A DNA stretch of 64,000 nt, from the NCBI RefSeq assembly GCF_014873875.1, contig NZ_JADBEM010000001.1, positions 7,316,001-7,380,000 on the forward strand, read 5' to 3'. Under the pieces are notes generated by a model. It was not told the DNA's origin and searched no databases. It saw nothing but the letters and a program-made list of their open reading frames with translations. A program made the translations under genes and the position numbers. Shown here in pieces: positions 1 through 9,192 of the stretch. Position 1 is the first letter of the stretch. Every line of letters begins with the position of its first letter. This stretch comes from Actinopolymorpha pittospori. Lineage in GTDB: Bacteria > Actinomycetota > Actinomycetes > Propionibacteriales > Actinopolymorphaceae.

Positions 1-23
1 GTCAGGTTCTCCACCTCGAGCAC
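1..23 (-). CDS. ABC transporter ATP-binding protein, first codons only
   Basis: The window edge cuts this gene after seven codons. Read on the minus strand from GTG at 23, it gives M-L-E-V-E-N-L, the usual opening of an ABC ATPase (first strand of the nucleotide-binding domain). A GGTGG-like ribosome site lies just upstream, and the start is 11 bp past the stop of the second permease. That is where the ATPase of an SsuABC/TauABC operon is expected. The call rests on position and seven residues. Confidence 0.55.
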
Positions 24-34
24 TCAGACCACCC

Positions 35-859
35 TCACGCGTCGAGTCCGCGGGCACTGCTGTGCCAGGACAGAAGGCGGCGCTCCACCAGGACGAATGC
101 CGCGTTGAACAGGCATCCGAGGATGCCGAGCAGCAGGATGCCCGCCCACATCTCCGGCAGCTCCATGCCCTGTTGGGAGCTGATCAGGTGCGCGCCGATT
201 CCGGTGGTGCTGCCGATGAGCTCGGAGATGACCATCAGGATCAGGGCGAACCCGAGGCTGACCCGCAGGCCCGCGAAGATCTTGGGGGCGGCGGCGGGCA
301 GGATGATTCGGCGCAGTCGGACGGCGCCGGTGATGCCGAACACCTCGGCCGTCTCGAGCTGCAGCTTCTCCACAGTGCTCACCCCGTCGGCGGTGTTGAG
401 CAGCACCGGCCAGAGCACGCCGAAGGCGATCGTCGAGATCTGCATCTGGGCGCCGAAGTCGAACACGACGATGAAGAACGGGATCAGGGTGGGCGGCGGG
501 ACGGACCGGCCGAACTGGAGCACCGGGTCCAGGATCTCGCGCGCCACGCGTGAGCGGCCGAGCAGGACGCCGAGCGCGAGGCCGACGACCGCGGCGAGCG
601 CCCAACCACAGAACAGGTTGACAAAGCTCGGCGCGAAGTCGTCGAGCGCCTTGTCGGTGAGGAACAGGTGCGTGGCCGGCCCGGAGAACCACAGCTCGTG
701 GAAGACCCGCACGATCGTGGACGGCGGGGGGAAGTAGGCGTCCTGCTTGATCCGGGTGAGGATCTCCCAGCAGCCGACCAGCAGCGCGACCAGCCACAGC
801 CGGGCCACGCCGCCGGTGAGGATCCGCAGGCCCGGCACGCTGTTCTCCCGCCTGGTCAT
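35..859 (-). CDS. ABC transporter permease (SsuC/TauC/NrtB-like), second permease
   Basis: A 274-residue inner-membrane permease of the BPD_transp_1 family used for nitrate, sulfonate, taurine or thiamine-precursor uptake. About six hydrophobic segments are visible. The cytoplasmic EAA-type loop that docks on the ATPase lies in the stretch containing ETAEVFGITGAVRLRRI, followed by ILPAAAPKIFAGLR. The ATG at 859 overlaps the stop of the upstream permease by 4 bp (ATGA), so the two are translationally coupled. A second distinct permease implies a heterodimeric channel, less common in this family than a homodimer. The substrate cannot be read from the permease. Confidence 0.85.
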   Translation of the reverse strand: MTRRENSVPGLRILTGGVARLWLVALLVGCWEILTRIKQDAYFPPPSTIVRVFHELWFSGPATHLFLTDKALDDFAPSFVNLFCGWALAAVVGLALGVLLGRSRVAREILDPVLQFGRSVPPPTLIPFFIVVFDFGAQMQISTIAFGVLWPVLLNTADGVSTVEKLQLETAEVFGITGAVRLRRIILPAAAPKIFAGLRVSLGFALILMVISELIGSTTGIGAHLISSQQGMELPEMWAGILLLGILGCLFNAAFVLVERRLLSWHSSARGLDA

Positions 860-1636
860 GCCGACGCCTCGGTCCGGACCGTGTGCCACCGGAACGCCCG
901 GCGTTCCAGCGCGACGAGCCCGACGTTGATGAGTGCGCCCAGCACGCCCGCCCAGACCGCGCCGGCCAGCATCAGGTCGCGGCGGCCGCCCCCGGACTGG
1001 GTCTGCAACAGGTAGCCGCCGATCCCTTCGCCGTTGCCCGCGACGAGTTCGAAGCTGACGACCACGACCAGGCCCACCACGGCGGAGATCCGGACGCCGG
1101 TGGCCACGAACGGCGCGGCGCTCGGCAGGCTGACCCGCAGCAGGATGGCCGCCTTGCCGAAGCCGAAAGCTGCGCAGCGTCTCCTTGGCCAGGGGGTCGA
1201 CGTCGCGCAGAGCGTAGAGGGTGTTGATCAAGATCGGCCAGCAGGCCGAGTAGAACACCAACGAGACCTTCGACCCGGTGATCGAGCTGAAGCTCACGAT
1301 GGCCAGCGGGATCAACGCCACCGACGGGATCGGCCGCATGAACTCGACCAGCACGCGGGTGGCGCGGTTCAGCCAGGGCGTGGTGCTGAGTGCGATCCCG
1401 ACCGCCACCGCCGCCACGGTGGCGAGCAGCAGCCCGAGGACCCATGCCTGAAGAGTGCTCGCCACGGCGGTGAGGAACTCGGTGTCGCCGAAGAACTCCG
1501 CGGCCCGCAGCAGCACGGTGGACGCGGGTGGCAGCGTGGTGGGGTCGGCGAGCCCGGCCCTGGAGACCAGCTCGGCGACCGCGACCACTCCCGCGACCCC
1601 GATCGCGCCACGGGCGATTCGCGCCCGGTTCATCAT
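856..1636 (-). pseudogene. ABC transporter permease (SsuC-like), first permease, one-base frameshift
   Basis: The first half (from ATG 1636) and second half (ending at 856) of a BPD_transp_1 permease lie in two frames. The break is in an AAA run at 1166-1168 (TTT on the coding strand). Removing one base restores a continuous 259-residue permease through the EAA loop (ETLRSFGFGKAAILL). Everything else is intact: the hydrophobic segments, the 4-bp overlap with the lipoprotein gene upstream (1633-1636) and the ATGA overlap downstream. I think a sequencing error or very recent mutation is likelier than decay. If real, the importer loses one permease and probably its function. Confidence 0.8.
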
Positions 1637-2613
1637 CCGTTCGGCAGGACCATCGACTTCACGTCGACGTCGTTCTCCAGGTAGTCGAACTGTTTCATCA
1701 CGTCCGCGACCCGTTGGATCCGGGAGGCGCTCGTCGACGTGGGGAAGTTGTTCAGCGTGACGACGCTGATGACGGCCGGTGGGAGCTTGGTGTACTTGGG
1801 CACGACCTCCTGGAGAACGGCGCGGTCGGCGGCGTCGGCCTGGGCCTTGACGATCGCGCGCTGGAAGGCCGCCACCGTCTTGGGGTTCTCCTTGACGAAG
1901 TCCTCGGTGGCCGCGTAGCCGGTGATCGGGATGTCCTTGGTGGCACCGGTGGAGAAGTCGGTCAGCAGCCGCGCGCCGAGGTTCTGCTGGATCTGGGTGA
2001 CGAAGGGCTCCGGGACGACGACGGCGTCGACCTTCTTCTCCTTCAGCGCCGCCTCCTGGTTGGGAAACGGGATGATCTGAAAGTCCTTGTCCTCATCGAT
2101 CTGGACCCCGTAGGGCGCGAGGGCGGAGCGGACGAGCAGGGCGATCTGGTCGTGCTTGGCGTTGGTGGCGATCTTCTTGCCGACCAGGTCCTTCGGGCTG
2201 GTGATGGTGGAGTCCTTGGCGACGAGGATCGCGTTGAGGTTCTTCGTCATCGAGGAGGCCTCAGCGACGATCTTCGGCTTCAGCGTGCCGCGGTCCGCCG
2301 CCAGCAGCCAGCCCACGTGCCCGCCCTGGCTGATGTCGAGCTGCCCGCTCTTCAGCTGCGGGATGGCCGCGGCGCCACCGGTTATCTGCTTGAGGTTGAC
2401 GGTCAGTCCCTCGGCCTTGAAGTAGCCCTTGGTGATGGCGATCTGGACCGCGGCGCCCTCGATGATGGGCATGACGCCGACGTTGAGGGTTCTCTTCTCC
2501 AGCCCGTTGGCGGACTTCTCCGAGTCGCTGCCGCCGCAGGCGGCACTCGCGAGGGCGAGCGCGACGGCCAGTGCCCCGACGAGTGAGGCGCGGCGTAGAC
2601 GAGCGAACTTCAT
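1633..2613 (-). CDS. ABC transporter substrate-binding lipoprotein (SsuA/TauA/ThiY-like)
   Basis: A 326-residue extracytoplasmic binding protein of the NMT1/SsuA type. Residues 1-26 form a lipoprotein signal (basic MKFARLRR, hydrophobic core, lipobox LASAAC with Cys26). The mature protein has the family features: NVGVMPIIEGA at the first strand, GYFKAEGLTV, the LKSGQLDIS hinge region and a late VVVPEPF segment. It is first in the operon with two permeases and an ATPase. AGGAG sits 6 bp before ATG 2613. Substrates known for the family are sulfonates, taurine, nitrate and pyrimidine precursors; nothing here chooses among them. Confidence 0.88.
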   Translation of the reverse strand: MKFARLRRASLVGALAVALALASAACGGSDSEKSANGLEKRTLNVGVMPIIEGAAVQIAITKGYFKAEGLTVNLKQITGGAAAIPQLKSGQLDISQGGHVGWLLAADRGTLKPKIVAEASSMTKNLNAILVAKDSTITSPKDLVGKKIATNAKHDQIALLVRSALAPYGVQIDEDKDFQIIPFPNQEAALKEKKVDAVVVPEPFVTQIQQNLGARLLTDFSTGATKDIPITGYAATEDFVKENPKTVAAFQRAIVKAQADAADRAVLQEVVPKYTKLPPAVISVVTLNNFPTSTSASRIQRVADVMKQFDYLENDVDVKSMVLPNG

Positions 2614-2826
2614 GAACGCTCCTTCGAAGGAAGGTAGGGGGAAGTAGGCCGCCCTGGGCGACTCTAACCGTCGGCTACTTTCTCGGGAAGGTTACCGAGG
2701 CCGAGACAGGCATAGGTCATGTGTCGCGCGTGTTCGGTCGACAGCCGCGGTCACCGCGCAGTCCGGTACGGCTGACGCCGCGCAGCCGTGACCAGGGCGA
2801 GGCACCATGCCTGCCGCGAGGTGGTC

Positions 2827-4830
2827 TCAGGTCGCGCTGGTGAAGTACTGCTCCGGATGCGTCGGACCGGGTGTCAGGTAGCGGTAGGACGCGATCATCG
2901 ACTTCGGCACGTTGTGGAAGTCGTTCTTCACCAGGCCGAAGGTTCCGACGGGGAGGGCGACACCGATGACCCAGAAGTGTTCGGCGGCCGACTCCAGGAG
3001 CTGCACGAGCAGTGTCCGCTGCTTGTCCGGGTCGGGCTCCACCCTGATCTGGTCGTAGATCGCCATCTGGCGCTGGGCGTCCTCGGGCGGCTCCTGTCCT
3101 GCCGTGCCGTCGGAGTTGTACCAGTCCGACCAGGCGATCGCGTAGTTCGACTCGCTGGTCACCGGGACGTACCAGCGTGGGTCGATGAGGGCGTCGGCCA
3201 GGCCGCCGTCTCCGGTCCACACGCTCGCGTCCGGCTCGTAGCTCGCCTTGCGGGTGTAGAAGAGGTCGCGGTCCATCGTGTTGACGTTGATGTCGATGCC
3301 GACCGCCTTCCAGTACCCCTTGATCAGCTCGACGGTGCTGATCTGATTGGGCTCCTGGGTGACGACGTCCACCTGGAAGAAGAGGCGTTTGCCGTCCGGA
3401 CGGAGGCGGAAACCCTCGCTGTCACGTCGGGTCAGGCCGGCCTTGTCGAGGTGCTCGTTCGCCGTGGCCGGGTCGTAGGCGGTGTACTGCTTGGCCAGCT
3501 TCTCCGAGTACAGGTCGGACTCCTTGCGGGGAGCGGCCTGCCACGGTTCGCCCTGGCGCTGGAAGACCGTCTTGATGATCTCCTGGCGGTTGATGGCGTG
3601 GGACAACCCGATCCTGAAGTCCTTGTTCTGGAACACCTGGCGCAGGTTCTGGTCCTTGTGCGCCAGGTTGAACGCGATGACCGCGTAGTTCATGGAGGAG
3701 GACACGCCCTCGATGAAGCGGTAGTCGCCGGACTCTCGGCTGCGCGCCAGGACGGGCTTGTTGCGGACCGTGCAGATGCCGCCGGTGAACGTGGGGACGA
3801 GCAGATCGAACTGGCCGTCGGTCGACTGCAGGAGCGCGGTCTCCAGGTTGGTGACCGCGACGAAGGTGACGCCGTCCAGGTAGGGCAGCTGGCGGCCGTC
3901 CGGGTCGGTCTTCCAGTAGTACGGGTTGCGCTCGAGCACGAGCCGCTGGCCCTGCTCGGCCACTCGGGCGGTGCGCCACGCGAACAGGTTGGGAACCTCT
4001 GGCTGCCAGAAGTCGGTACTGGAGATGCTGCCCGCGCCCTTGGCGGGGAACATCTCCACCCAGCTGGCGAAGCCTTCCTTCTTGGCAAGGGCTTCGACGT
4101 CGGGGTTGTACTTCGGATGGAACTGGGAGAAGTGGTGCTTGGCGGCCGAGAGGAGTTCGTGTGCGCCGGCCGAAGCGAGGAGCGTGAGGAACAGCCCGTG
4201 CGGGGTGTCGAACACGAACCGGACGGTGTGGTCGTCGATCTTGTCCAGCCGTCCCGGCTTGCCTCCGGAGGTGTACAGCGACGGGGGAACCGGGAAGAGC
4301 TCCTTGTTCATCACGACATCGTCGAAGGCGAACTTCAGGTCGTCGGCGGTGAACGGTTCACCGTCGGACCACCTCACGCCCTCGCGTAGGTGGAAGGTGT
4401 ACTCGCGGCCGCCGTTGCCGATCTCCCAGGACTCGGCGAGGTTGGGGAGGATCTTCGTCCAGTCCGGGCTCCAGCGGACCAGGTAGTCGTAGCCGCACTC
4501 ACGTGCCGCGTTGATCGGCGGGTTCTCCTCGAACAGGGTCCAGGAGCCACCGTAGGTTCCGGGTCGCTCCAGGGTCTGGACCACGACCGGCTTGGCGGGA
4601 AGGCGGTCCTTGAGGGGTGGCAGCTTGCCGGCCTTGACCTGTGCTGCCAGCGCCGGTGCTTCCTTCTCCTCGGTGGTGGCCTGCTCGCCGCTCTCCTTCG
4701 AAGGGTCGGTCGAGAGCAGGTCGCAGCCGGTGAGCGACCACGCCGAGACCGCGGCGAGGCCTCCGGCGCCGGCCTGCAGAATCCTCCGCCGTGACACGAA
4801 ACTGCGTGACATTCCCGTCCCTGCTGGCAT
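2827..4830 (-). CDS. Family 5 (peptide/oligosaccharide type) ABC substrate-binding lipoprotein, TAT signal
   Basis: A 667-residue SBP_bac_5 protein. The N-terminus has a twin-arginine-type motif (SRRRILQAG) and a lipobox (LTGC), so it is probably exported folded and lipid-anchored. Family features include LVRWSPDWTKILPNLAESW, then GVRWSDGEPFTADDLKFAF, and FRIGLSHAINRQEI. Such proteins bind peptides, nickel or oligosaccharides. At 667 residues it is longer than classical DppA/OppA and resembles the large actinobacterial group often linked to sugar catabolism (inference). ATG 4830 has GAGAGG 9 bp upstream; ATG 4812 is an alternative. No permeases follow: the gene downstream belongs to a different transporter class. 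Confidence 0.88.
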   Translation of the reverse strand: MPAGTGMSRSFVSRRRILQAGAGGLAAVSAWSLTGCDLLSTDPSKESGEQATTEEKEAPALAAQVKAGKLPPLKDRLPAKPVVVQTLERPGTYGGSWTLFEENPPINAARECGYDYLVRWSPDWTKILPNLAESWEIGNGGREYTFHLREGVRWSDGEPFTADDLKFAFDDVVMNKELFPVPPSLYTSGGKPGRLDKIDDHTVRFVFDTPHGLFLTLLASAGAHELLSAAKHHFSQFHPKYNPDVEALAKKEGFASWVEMFPAKGAGSISSTDFWQPEVPNLFAWRTARVAEQGQRLVLERNPYYWKTDPDGRQLPYLDGVTFVAVTNLETALLQSTDGQFDLLVPTFTGGICTVRNKPVLARSRESGDYRFIEGVSSSMNYAVIAFNLAHKDQNLRQVFQNKDFRIGLSHAINRQEIIKTVFQRQGEPWQAAPRKESDLYSEKLAKQYTAYDPATANEHLDKAGLTRRDSEGFRLRPDGKRLFFQVDVVTQEPNQISTVELIKGYWKAVGIDINVNTMDRDLFYTRKASYEPDASVWTGDGGLADALIDPRWYVPVTSESNYAIAWSDWYNSDGTAGQEPPEDAQRQMAIYDQIRVEPDPDKQRTLLVQLLESAAEHFWVIGVALPVGTFGLVKNDFHNVPKSMIASYRYLTPGPTHPEQYFTSAT

Positions 4831-5005
4831 GCTTGGACACCTCTCGCGCGTGGGTGCCGTGCTGCGCCCTCGATTGCTCGGTGACTGCGCGGCGGCTTGT
4901 CAGGAAATGCCTCGAGCACCTGCTTCGTCGAATCGCACCGGCACCCCCGCGCACCAGCGTCACGTCATGAGTCAGCGGCCTGGTGATCCCCGTCGGGCCA
5001 GGAGG

Positions 5006-5893
5006 TCAGAGCTTGTCCTGGTAGGGGCTCATGTCCATGCCCGGGTAGCGGAGTCCGACGTTGGCGATGGTGTCCTTGTCCCAGTAGGGGTCACCGACGC
5101 GCGGGAAGCCGACGAACTCGCGTTCGCGGGGAGTGGCGTTCTCCAGGAAGTGGTTCATCTCGGCGCTGCCACCGTCGTGCTGGAAGGTCTCCTGACCGGC
5201 CCAGGATGTGTCGACCCGCTTGAAGCCGATGTTCTGGGCGTACCGAAGCCCCTCCGACGCCTTCAGTGCCGACCCCCGGTGGAAGGTGTTCATGGAGTAG
5301 ATCAGCACCGAGCCGGCGGGGACGACGACGGGGAACTCGTGTGCGTAGAGCTCGGGGTGGTCCTCCCGGCTGCGATGGCGCGGCTCCCGCGGTTCGTCGC
5401 GGGTGTACTCCTGGGACACGACGTAGGTCGGGCTCAGGTCAACCGTCACGTCGGTGTAGTAGATGATCGCCGGCAGGTCGACGATCTCCTCGTCCGGCTT
5501 GGGGCAGACCAGGGTGTTGTTGCCGTAGTCCAGGTGCAGTCGCTGTTCGAAGTCACGGGTGCCGGCATACTTCCCGCCGAGCTGGCCGTGGCTGAGCATG
5601 AGCCGGTCGGTGCCGATGACCCGTTCGGCGAAGGCGATCAGCTCCGGATGCAGCGTCGACGCGTTCAACGCGTCCCCGACGAAGGGGAACGTGGCACGAG
5701 TACGCGAGCGGCGTCCGCGGTAGGCGACGGAGTCGGCGTACCACCGCGGGTGGCGGACGTACTCCTCCCAGGGTGGCATGTACTCGTGGATGTTCTCGAC
5801 GGTCGCACGGACCTGGTCATCGTCGAGCAGGCGCACGATCACGTACCCGTGCCGGCGCCAGTGCTGGTAGTCCTCTTCTGAGATGCCGGTCAT
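5006..5893 (-). CDS. Phytanoyl-CoA dioxygenase (PhyH)-like Fe(II)/2-oxoglutarate enzyme
   Basis: A 295-residue cytoplasmic protein of the PhyH group of non-haem iron dioxygenases. The metal triad is visible: His120 and Asp122 in LHLDYGNN, and His205 in MNTFHRGSA, with Arg206 next to it and further basic residues downstream. It starts with a typical PhyH N-terminus (EEDYQHWRRHGYVIV). I chose ATG 5893 because AGGGAG lies 8 bp upstream; longer in-frame openings lack a site. It lies upstream of, and points towards, the family 5 binding protein 175 bp away, which suggests co-use in catabolism of an imported compound. The substrate is unknown. Confidence 0.85.
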   Translation of the reverse strand: MTGISEEDYQHWRRHGYVIVRLLDDDQVRATVENIHEYMPPWEEYVRHPRWYADSVAYRGRRSRTRATFPFVGDALNASTLHPELIAFAERVIGTDRLMLSHGQLGGKYAGTRDFEQRLHLDYGNNTLVCPKPDEEIVDLPAIIYYTDVTVDLSPTYVVSQEYTRDEPREPRHRSREDHPELYAHEFPVVVPAGSVLIYSMNTFHRGSALKASEGLRYAQNIGFKRVDTSWAGQETFQHDGGSAEMNHFLENATPREREFVGFPRVGDPYWDKDTIANVGLRYPGMDMSPYQDKL

Positions 5894-6144
5894 AGCTCGA
5901 TCTCCCTTGCATCGGGGGGACGTGCGGTCAATGTAACGACGGGTCCGTGAGGAAAGAAACAGCGCTGTGACTATTCGGTCAGGATGCGGACGCCTGGCCG
6001 GAAGAGGCCGCGAGCGCCGGCCACGCGGCGGGTGATGTGTGTGTTGCGCTTCCACCATGGCGACGTCGGAGGCCATTGGCGCGTTCCCTGCGTAGAAGCC
6101 GATGTGGGACACCGCTGCCGTGGGACCGGGGAATGCCCCACTGG

Positions 6145-7568
6145 TTACGACGCAGCTCCGAACCAGGTCGTGAGGGCGTCCTCGAGTCCGTCGCTGCCGG
6201 CCCAGGCGACGATGCCGTCCGGACGTACGAGCATGCCGGAATGGTCGGCCTTCACGCTGTCGACGCGGTCGGCGTATCCGTCCACCTCGGCGCTGACCAG
6301 GAGCCCCTTGCCGTCGTGGAGGTGCTCGCCGAGTCGGGTGCCGTCAGCGAGTACCAGGTCTGGAGCGGTCCGGCCGATGACCGGGTCGTCGCCGTAGCCC
6401 TGCCAGTAGCCGGAGATCTTCCTGGCCATGTAGGTGGTTCCGGTCGTGGTGTCCAGGAGGTCGGAGACGATGTCGCGGAGGGCGCGGCTGCGCGGATCGG
6501 TGCGCATCAGGGCGACCTGGGCGCTGGTCCAGTTCAACACCCACGCGCCGATCGGGTGACGTTCGCTGGTGTAGGTGTCGAGCAGCCCGTCGGATGACCA
6601 GCCCTGGACGGCGGCCGCGAGTTTCCATCCGAGGTTCATGGCGTCACCGATGCCGAGGTTGAGTCCCTGGCCACCGAACGGGGAGTGCACGTGTGCCGCG
6701 TCACCGGCAAGAAGTACGCGGCCCAGACGGTAGGTGGTGGCCTGGCGGGCGTTGTCGGTGAAGCGCGTGGCGGACCTGACCGCCGTGATCCGCACGTCGG
6801 CGCCGGAGACGTGGCGCAGGCTCTTCTCCAGCTCCTCGCGCGTGATGGGTGCGTCACGGTCGATCGGAGGGCCGTCGAACTCCACGGTGAGGATGCGGCC
6901 GGGCCCGGACCGTGGGCGTACGTCCCGGTCGGGGTGGTGTTCCAACCTCTCCCCAGCTGGTCCGAGCCCTCCATGTCCACCACCGCCTGGTGGCCGGTGA
7001 TCTCGGGGTCGGTTCCGGGGAACGCGAACCCCGCCAGCTTGCGCACCAGACTGCGGCCACCGTCGCAACCGACCAGCCATCCCGCTCGAAGCCTGAGGTC
7101 GCCGGCATGCACGGTGATGCTGTCGTCGTCGGTTTCGAAGCCCGTCACCTCGACGCCGCGGCGCAGGTGAACGCCAAGCTCGCCGGCGCGCTCGGCGAGG
7201 ATCGCCTCGACCTGCTGTTGGGAGACGATGCCGAGGCCGGCCGCGGGACCCTCGATGGCGAAGACGGTCTCGTCCAGCTTGTCGCTCCACATGAAGATCC
7301 CGGCGAAGTGACCGACGGGCTTCGGGCCCTCTGGCAGGGAGCCACCGAATGCCTTCAGCATCTCCTGCTGTGCCTGGTTGACCTTCGACAACAGGCCGCG
7401 GCGGTAGAGCGCCTCGAGTGTGGGCAGGTTGATCGATCCTGCCTTGATGGTCAGGTCAGGCTCGGCGAGCCGTTCGAGGACGGCCACCGCGACCCCGCGC
7501 AGCCGCAGCTCGCAGGCGAGCATGAGGCCGACCGGACCGCCCCCACAAATGATCACGTCGTAGTCCAT
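6145..7568 (-). pseudogene. FAD-dependent class A monooxygenase, one-base frameshift
   Basis: A class A aromatic hydroxylase (PHBH fold, polyketide/rifampicin-hydroxylase type). The N-terminal frame has the FAD site DVIICGGGPVGLMLACEL and a DG-type motif (VGCDGGRSLVRK). The C-terminal frame has LLAGDAAHVHSPFGGQGLN, the second FAD/ribityl motif. The frames change in a G/C run at about 6897-6905. Adding one base restores G-P-G-P-G-R-I-L and an intact protein of about 474 residues, so a sequencing error is plausible. ATG 7568 or GTG 7577 could start it; neither has a strong ribosome site. It is divergent from a TetR gene across a palindromic operator, the usual layout of an inducible detoxification or resistance enzyme. 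Confidence 0.82.
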
Positions 7569-7575
7569 GCCGTTC

Positions 7576-7609
7576 ACTTTACTCGACTCAATTTTTAGTT
7601 AGGTAAAGT
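7576..7609. promoter_or_regulatory. Palindromic operator between the monooxygenase and tetR genes
   Basis: A 34-bp inverted repeat centred at 7592.5: ACTTTAC (7576-7582) mirrors GTAAAGT (7603-7609), and ACT (7586-7588) mirrors AGT (7597-7599) about the same axis. It fills the AT-rich gap between divergent starts at 7568 and 7616, so bound repressor would block both genes. TetR proteins typically bind such sites. Assignment to the adjacent TetR is inferred from position. Confidence 0.65.
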
Positions 7610-7615
7610 AGGCCC

Positions 7616-8218
7616 ATGGATTCTCTACGGGAGCGGAAGAAGGCAGCCACCCGCCAGCGCATCGCCGACGTGGCCACCGTCCTGTTCCTCCAACGCGGCT
7701 TCGACAACGTCACGATCAGTGAGATCGCCGAGGCGGCGGAGGTGTCGAAGGTGACGATCTTCAACTACTTCCCCCGCAAGGAGGACATCTTCTTCGACCG
7801 CGCGCCCCAGGCCGAGCAACTGCTCACCGCGGCCATCCGCGACCGCACGCCCGACCAGTCACCGCTGCGGGCGTTGCGCCGGCTCCTGCTGGACCTCGCA
7901 CAACAGCACCACCCGCTCGGCGGCTTCCGGGAGACCTACGCGCACTTCTGGCGGACCGTGCAGGACTCCCCCGCCCTGCGCTCTCGCGCCCGGGAAGCAG
8001 TCGAGGAGCTGGAAGCCCACCTCGCCGCCCTGCTGGCCGCGCACAGCGACGACCCCCACCCCCGTCTGACCGCGGCCCTGGCACTGGCCGCCTACCGCAG
8101 CGTCTATGTAACCGGCATGGCCCGGATACTCACCGGCGACGATGCCGCCGGGGTCACCCGCGACCACATCGCCGCCCTCGACCGCGCCTTCGACGTGCTG
8201 GAGAACGGGCTACGGTGA
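7616..8218 (+). CDS. TetR family transcriptional repressor
   Basis: A 200-residue TetR-type regulator. The helix-turn-helix is at about residues 12-57 (ATRQRIADVATVLFLQRGF, then TISEIAEAAEVSKVTIFNYF, then PRKEDIF). The helical C-terminal part would bind ligand and dimerise. It is divergent from the flavin monooxygenase with only about 47 bp between starts, and a 34-bp inverted repeat lies there. It probably represses both itself and the monooxygenase until a small aromatic or antibiotic-like ligand binds. The ligand cannot be predicted from sequence. Confidence 0.88.
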   Translation: MDSLRERKKAATRQRIADVATVLFLQRGFDNVTISEIAEAAEVSKVTIFNYFPRKEDIFFDRAPQAEQLLTAAIRDRTPDQSPLRALRRLLLDLAQQHHPLGGFRETYAHFWRTVQDSPALRSRAREAVEELEAHLAALLAAHSDDPHPRLTAALALAAYRSVYVTGMARILTGDDAAGVTRDHIAALDRAFDVLENGLR

Positions 8219-8439
8219 GCACACCCCGACGCGGCTCCAAGCACCAGGGCCTGCTCAGCTCGAGCTTGGTTCGGTCAGTCAGTGCACGACTGGCCAGATG
8301 AGGCCGAGGGCGCCGCCACCGTTCGCACCGATCCAGGCCACGGTGATTCGATGCGAGGAAGCCGGTCGACGAGCGGTCCGTGCGCGTCCGGACATGTCGG
8401 CTCCGCAGTCGGTCCCCGAGCCCACCGAAGGGAAGACAG

Positions 8440-9192
8440 ATGAGCGGCACGAAGATACGAGGCCTGAGTCGCGAACAGCTCACTCACGGGCTGGTGCAGG
8501 TCTCACTCGACCTGACCACGATCGACGAAGCGCTACGGACGGCCGCGATCGCGGTGGAGGCCGGCGTGGACTGGCTCGAGGTGGGGACCCCGCTGGCACT
8601 GGCCGAAGGTACCCGCGCCGTACGTGCCCTGCGCAAGGAGTTCCCCGACCATCCCCTCGTCGCCGACCTGAAGATCATGGACGGCGGCTACGGCGAGTCG
8701 AGAATGTACGGCGACGCCGGCGCCAACGCGGTCGTGGTCATGGCCCGCGCCCATGACGCGACCATCGAGCGCGCGTGCGCGGCCGGTGAGGAGTACGACC
8801 TACTCGTGATGGCCGACGACATGGGCTCCACCGACCACGCGGCCGAAGCCCGTCGCGTCGAGTCGCTCGGGGTCGGGATGGTCATCCATCACCTCGGCCA
8901 CGATCACCGCTCGGTGAACCGGCATCTGAACCTGTCGCCGCTGACCACCCTGCCCGACGTGGTGGCGGCGACGACCGTCCCCGTCCAGGCCGTGGGTGGC
9001 CTGAGCATCGAGCAGGCGGTGGGATGCCCCGCCATCGGCGCGGGCGTCGTCGTCTTCGGTGCGCCGCTCGTCATCAGTGAGGAGAGTGCCCGCACCGTGC
9101 CGACTGAGGACCTGCTCGGGGTGCTAAGTGGCGCGGTGGCCCGTGTGCACGCGGCCGTCGTCGCGCATCCCACACCGACCAGTACGTCGTGA
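8440..9192 (+). CDS. OMP decarboxylase/HPS superfamily enzyme (hexulose-6-phosphate synthase or KGPDC-like)
   Basis: A 250-residue (beta/alpha)8 enzyme of the orotidine-monophosphate-decarboxylase suprafamily. The characteristic metal/catalytic motif D-x-K-x-x-D is present as VADLKIMD (Asp76, Lys78, Asp81). VSLDLTTIDEAL at the first strand and the late VQAVGGLS are also family features. Members make 3-hexulose-6-phosphate from formaldehyde and ribulose-5-phosphate, or decarboxylate 3-keto-gulonate-6-phosphate. No PHI isomerase or ula gene is adjacent, so the reaction stays open. ATG 8440 follows AAGGGAAG and gives the normal family length; an upstream in-frame extension is low-complexity and unlikely. 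Confidence 0.8.
   Translation: MSGTKIRGLSREQLTHGLVQVSLDLTTIDEALRTAAIAVEAGVDWLEVGTPLALAEGTRAVRALRKEFPDHPLVADLKIMDGGYGESRMYGDAGANAVVVMARAHDATIERACAAGEEYDLLVMADDMGSTDHAAEARRVESLGVGMVIHHLGHDHRSVNRHLNLSPLTTLPDVVAATTVPVQAVGGLSIEQAVGCPAIGAGVVVFGAPLVISEESARTVPTEDLLGVLSGAVARVHAAVVAHPTPTSTS

Noticed and set aside
2788..4389. A 533-codon open frame opposite the family 5 binding protein
   Set aside because: Compositionally biased shadow; the reverse strand encodes the recognisable lipoprotein.
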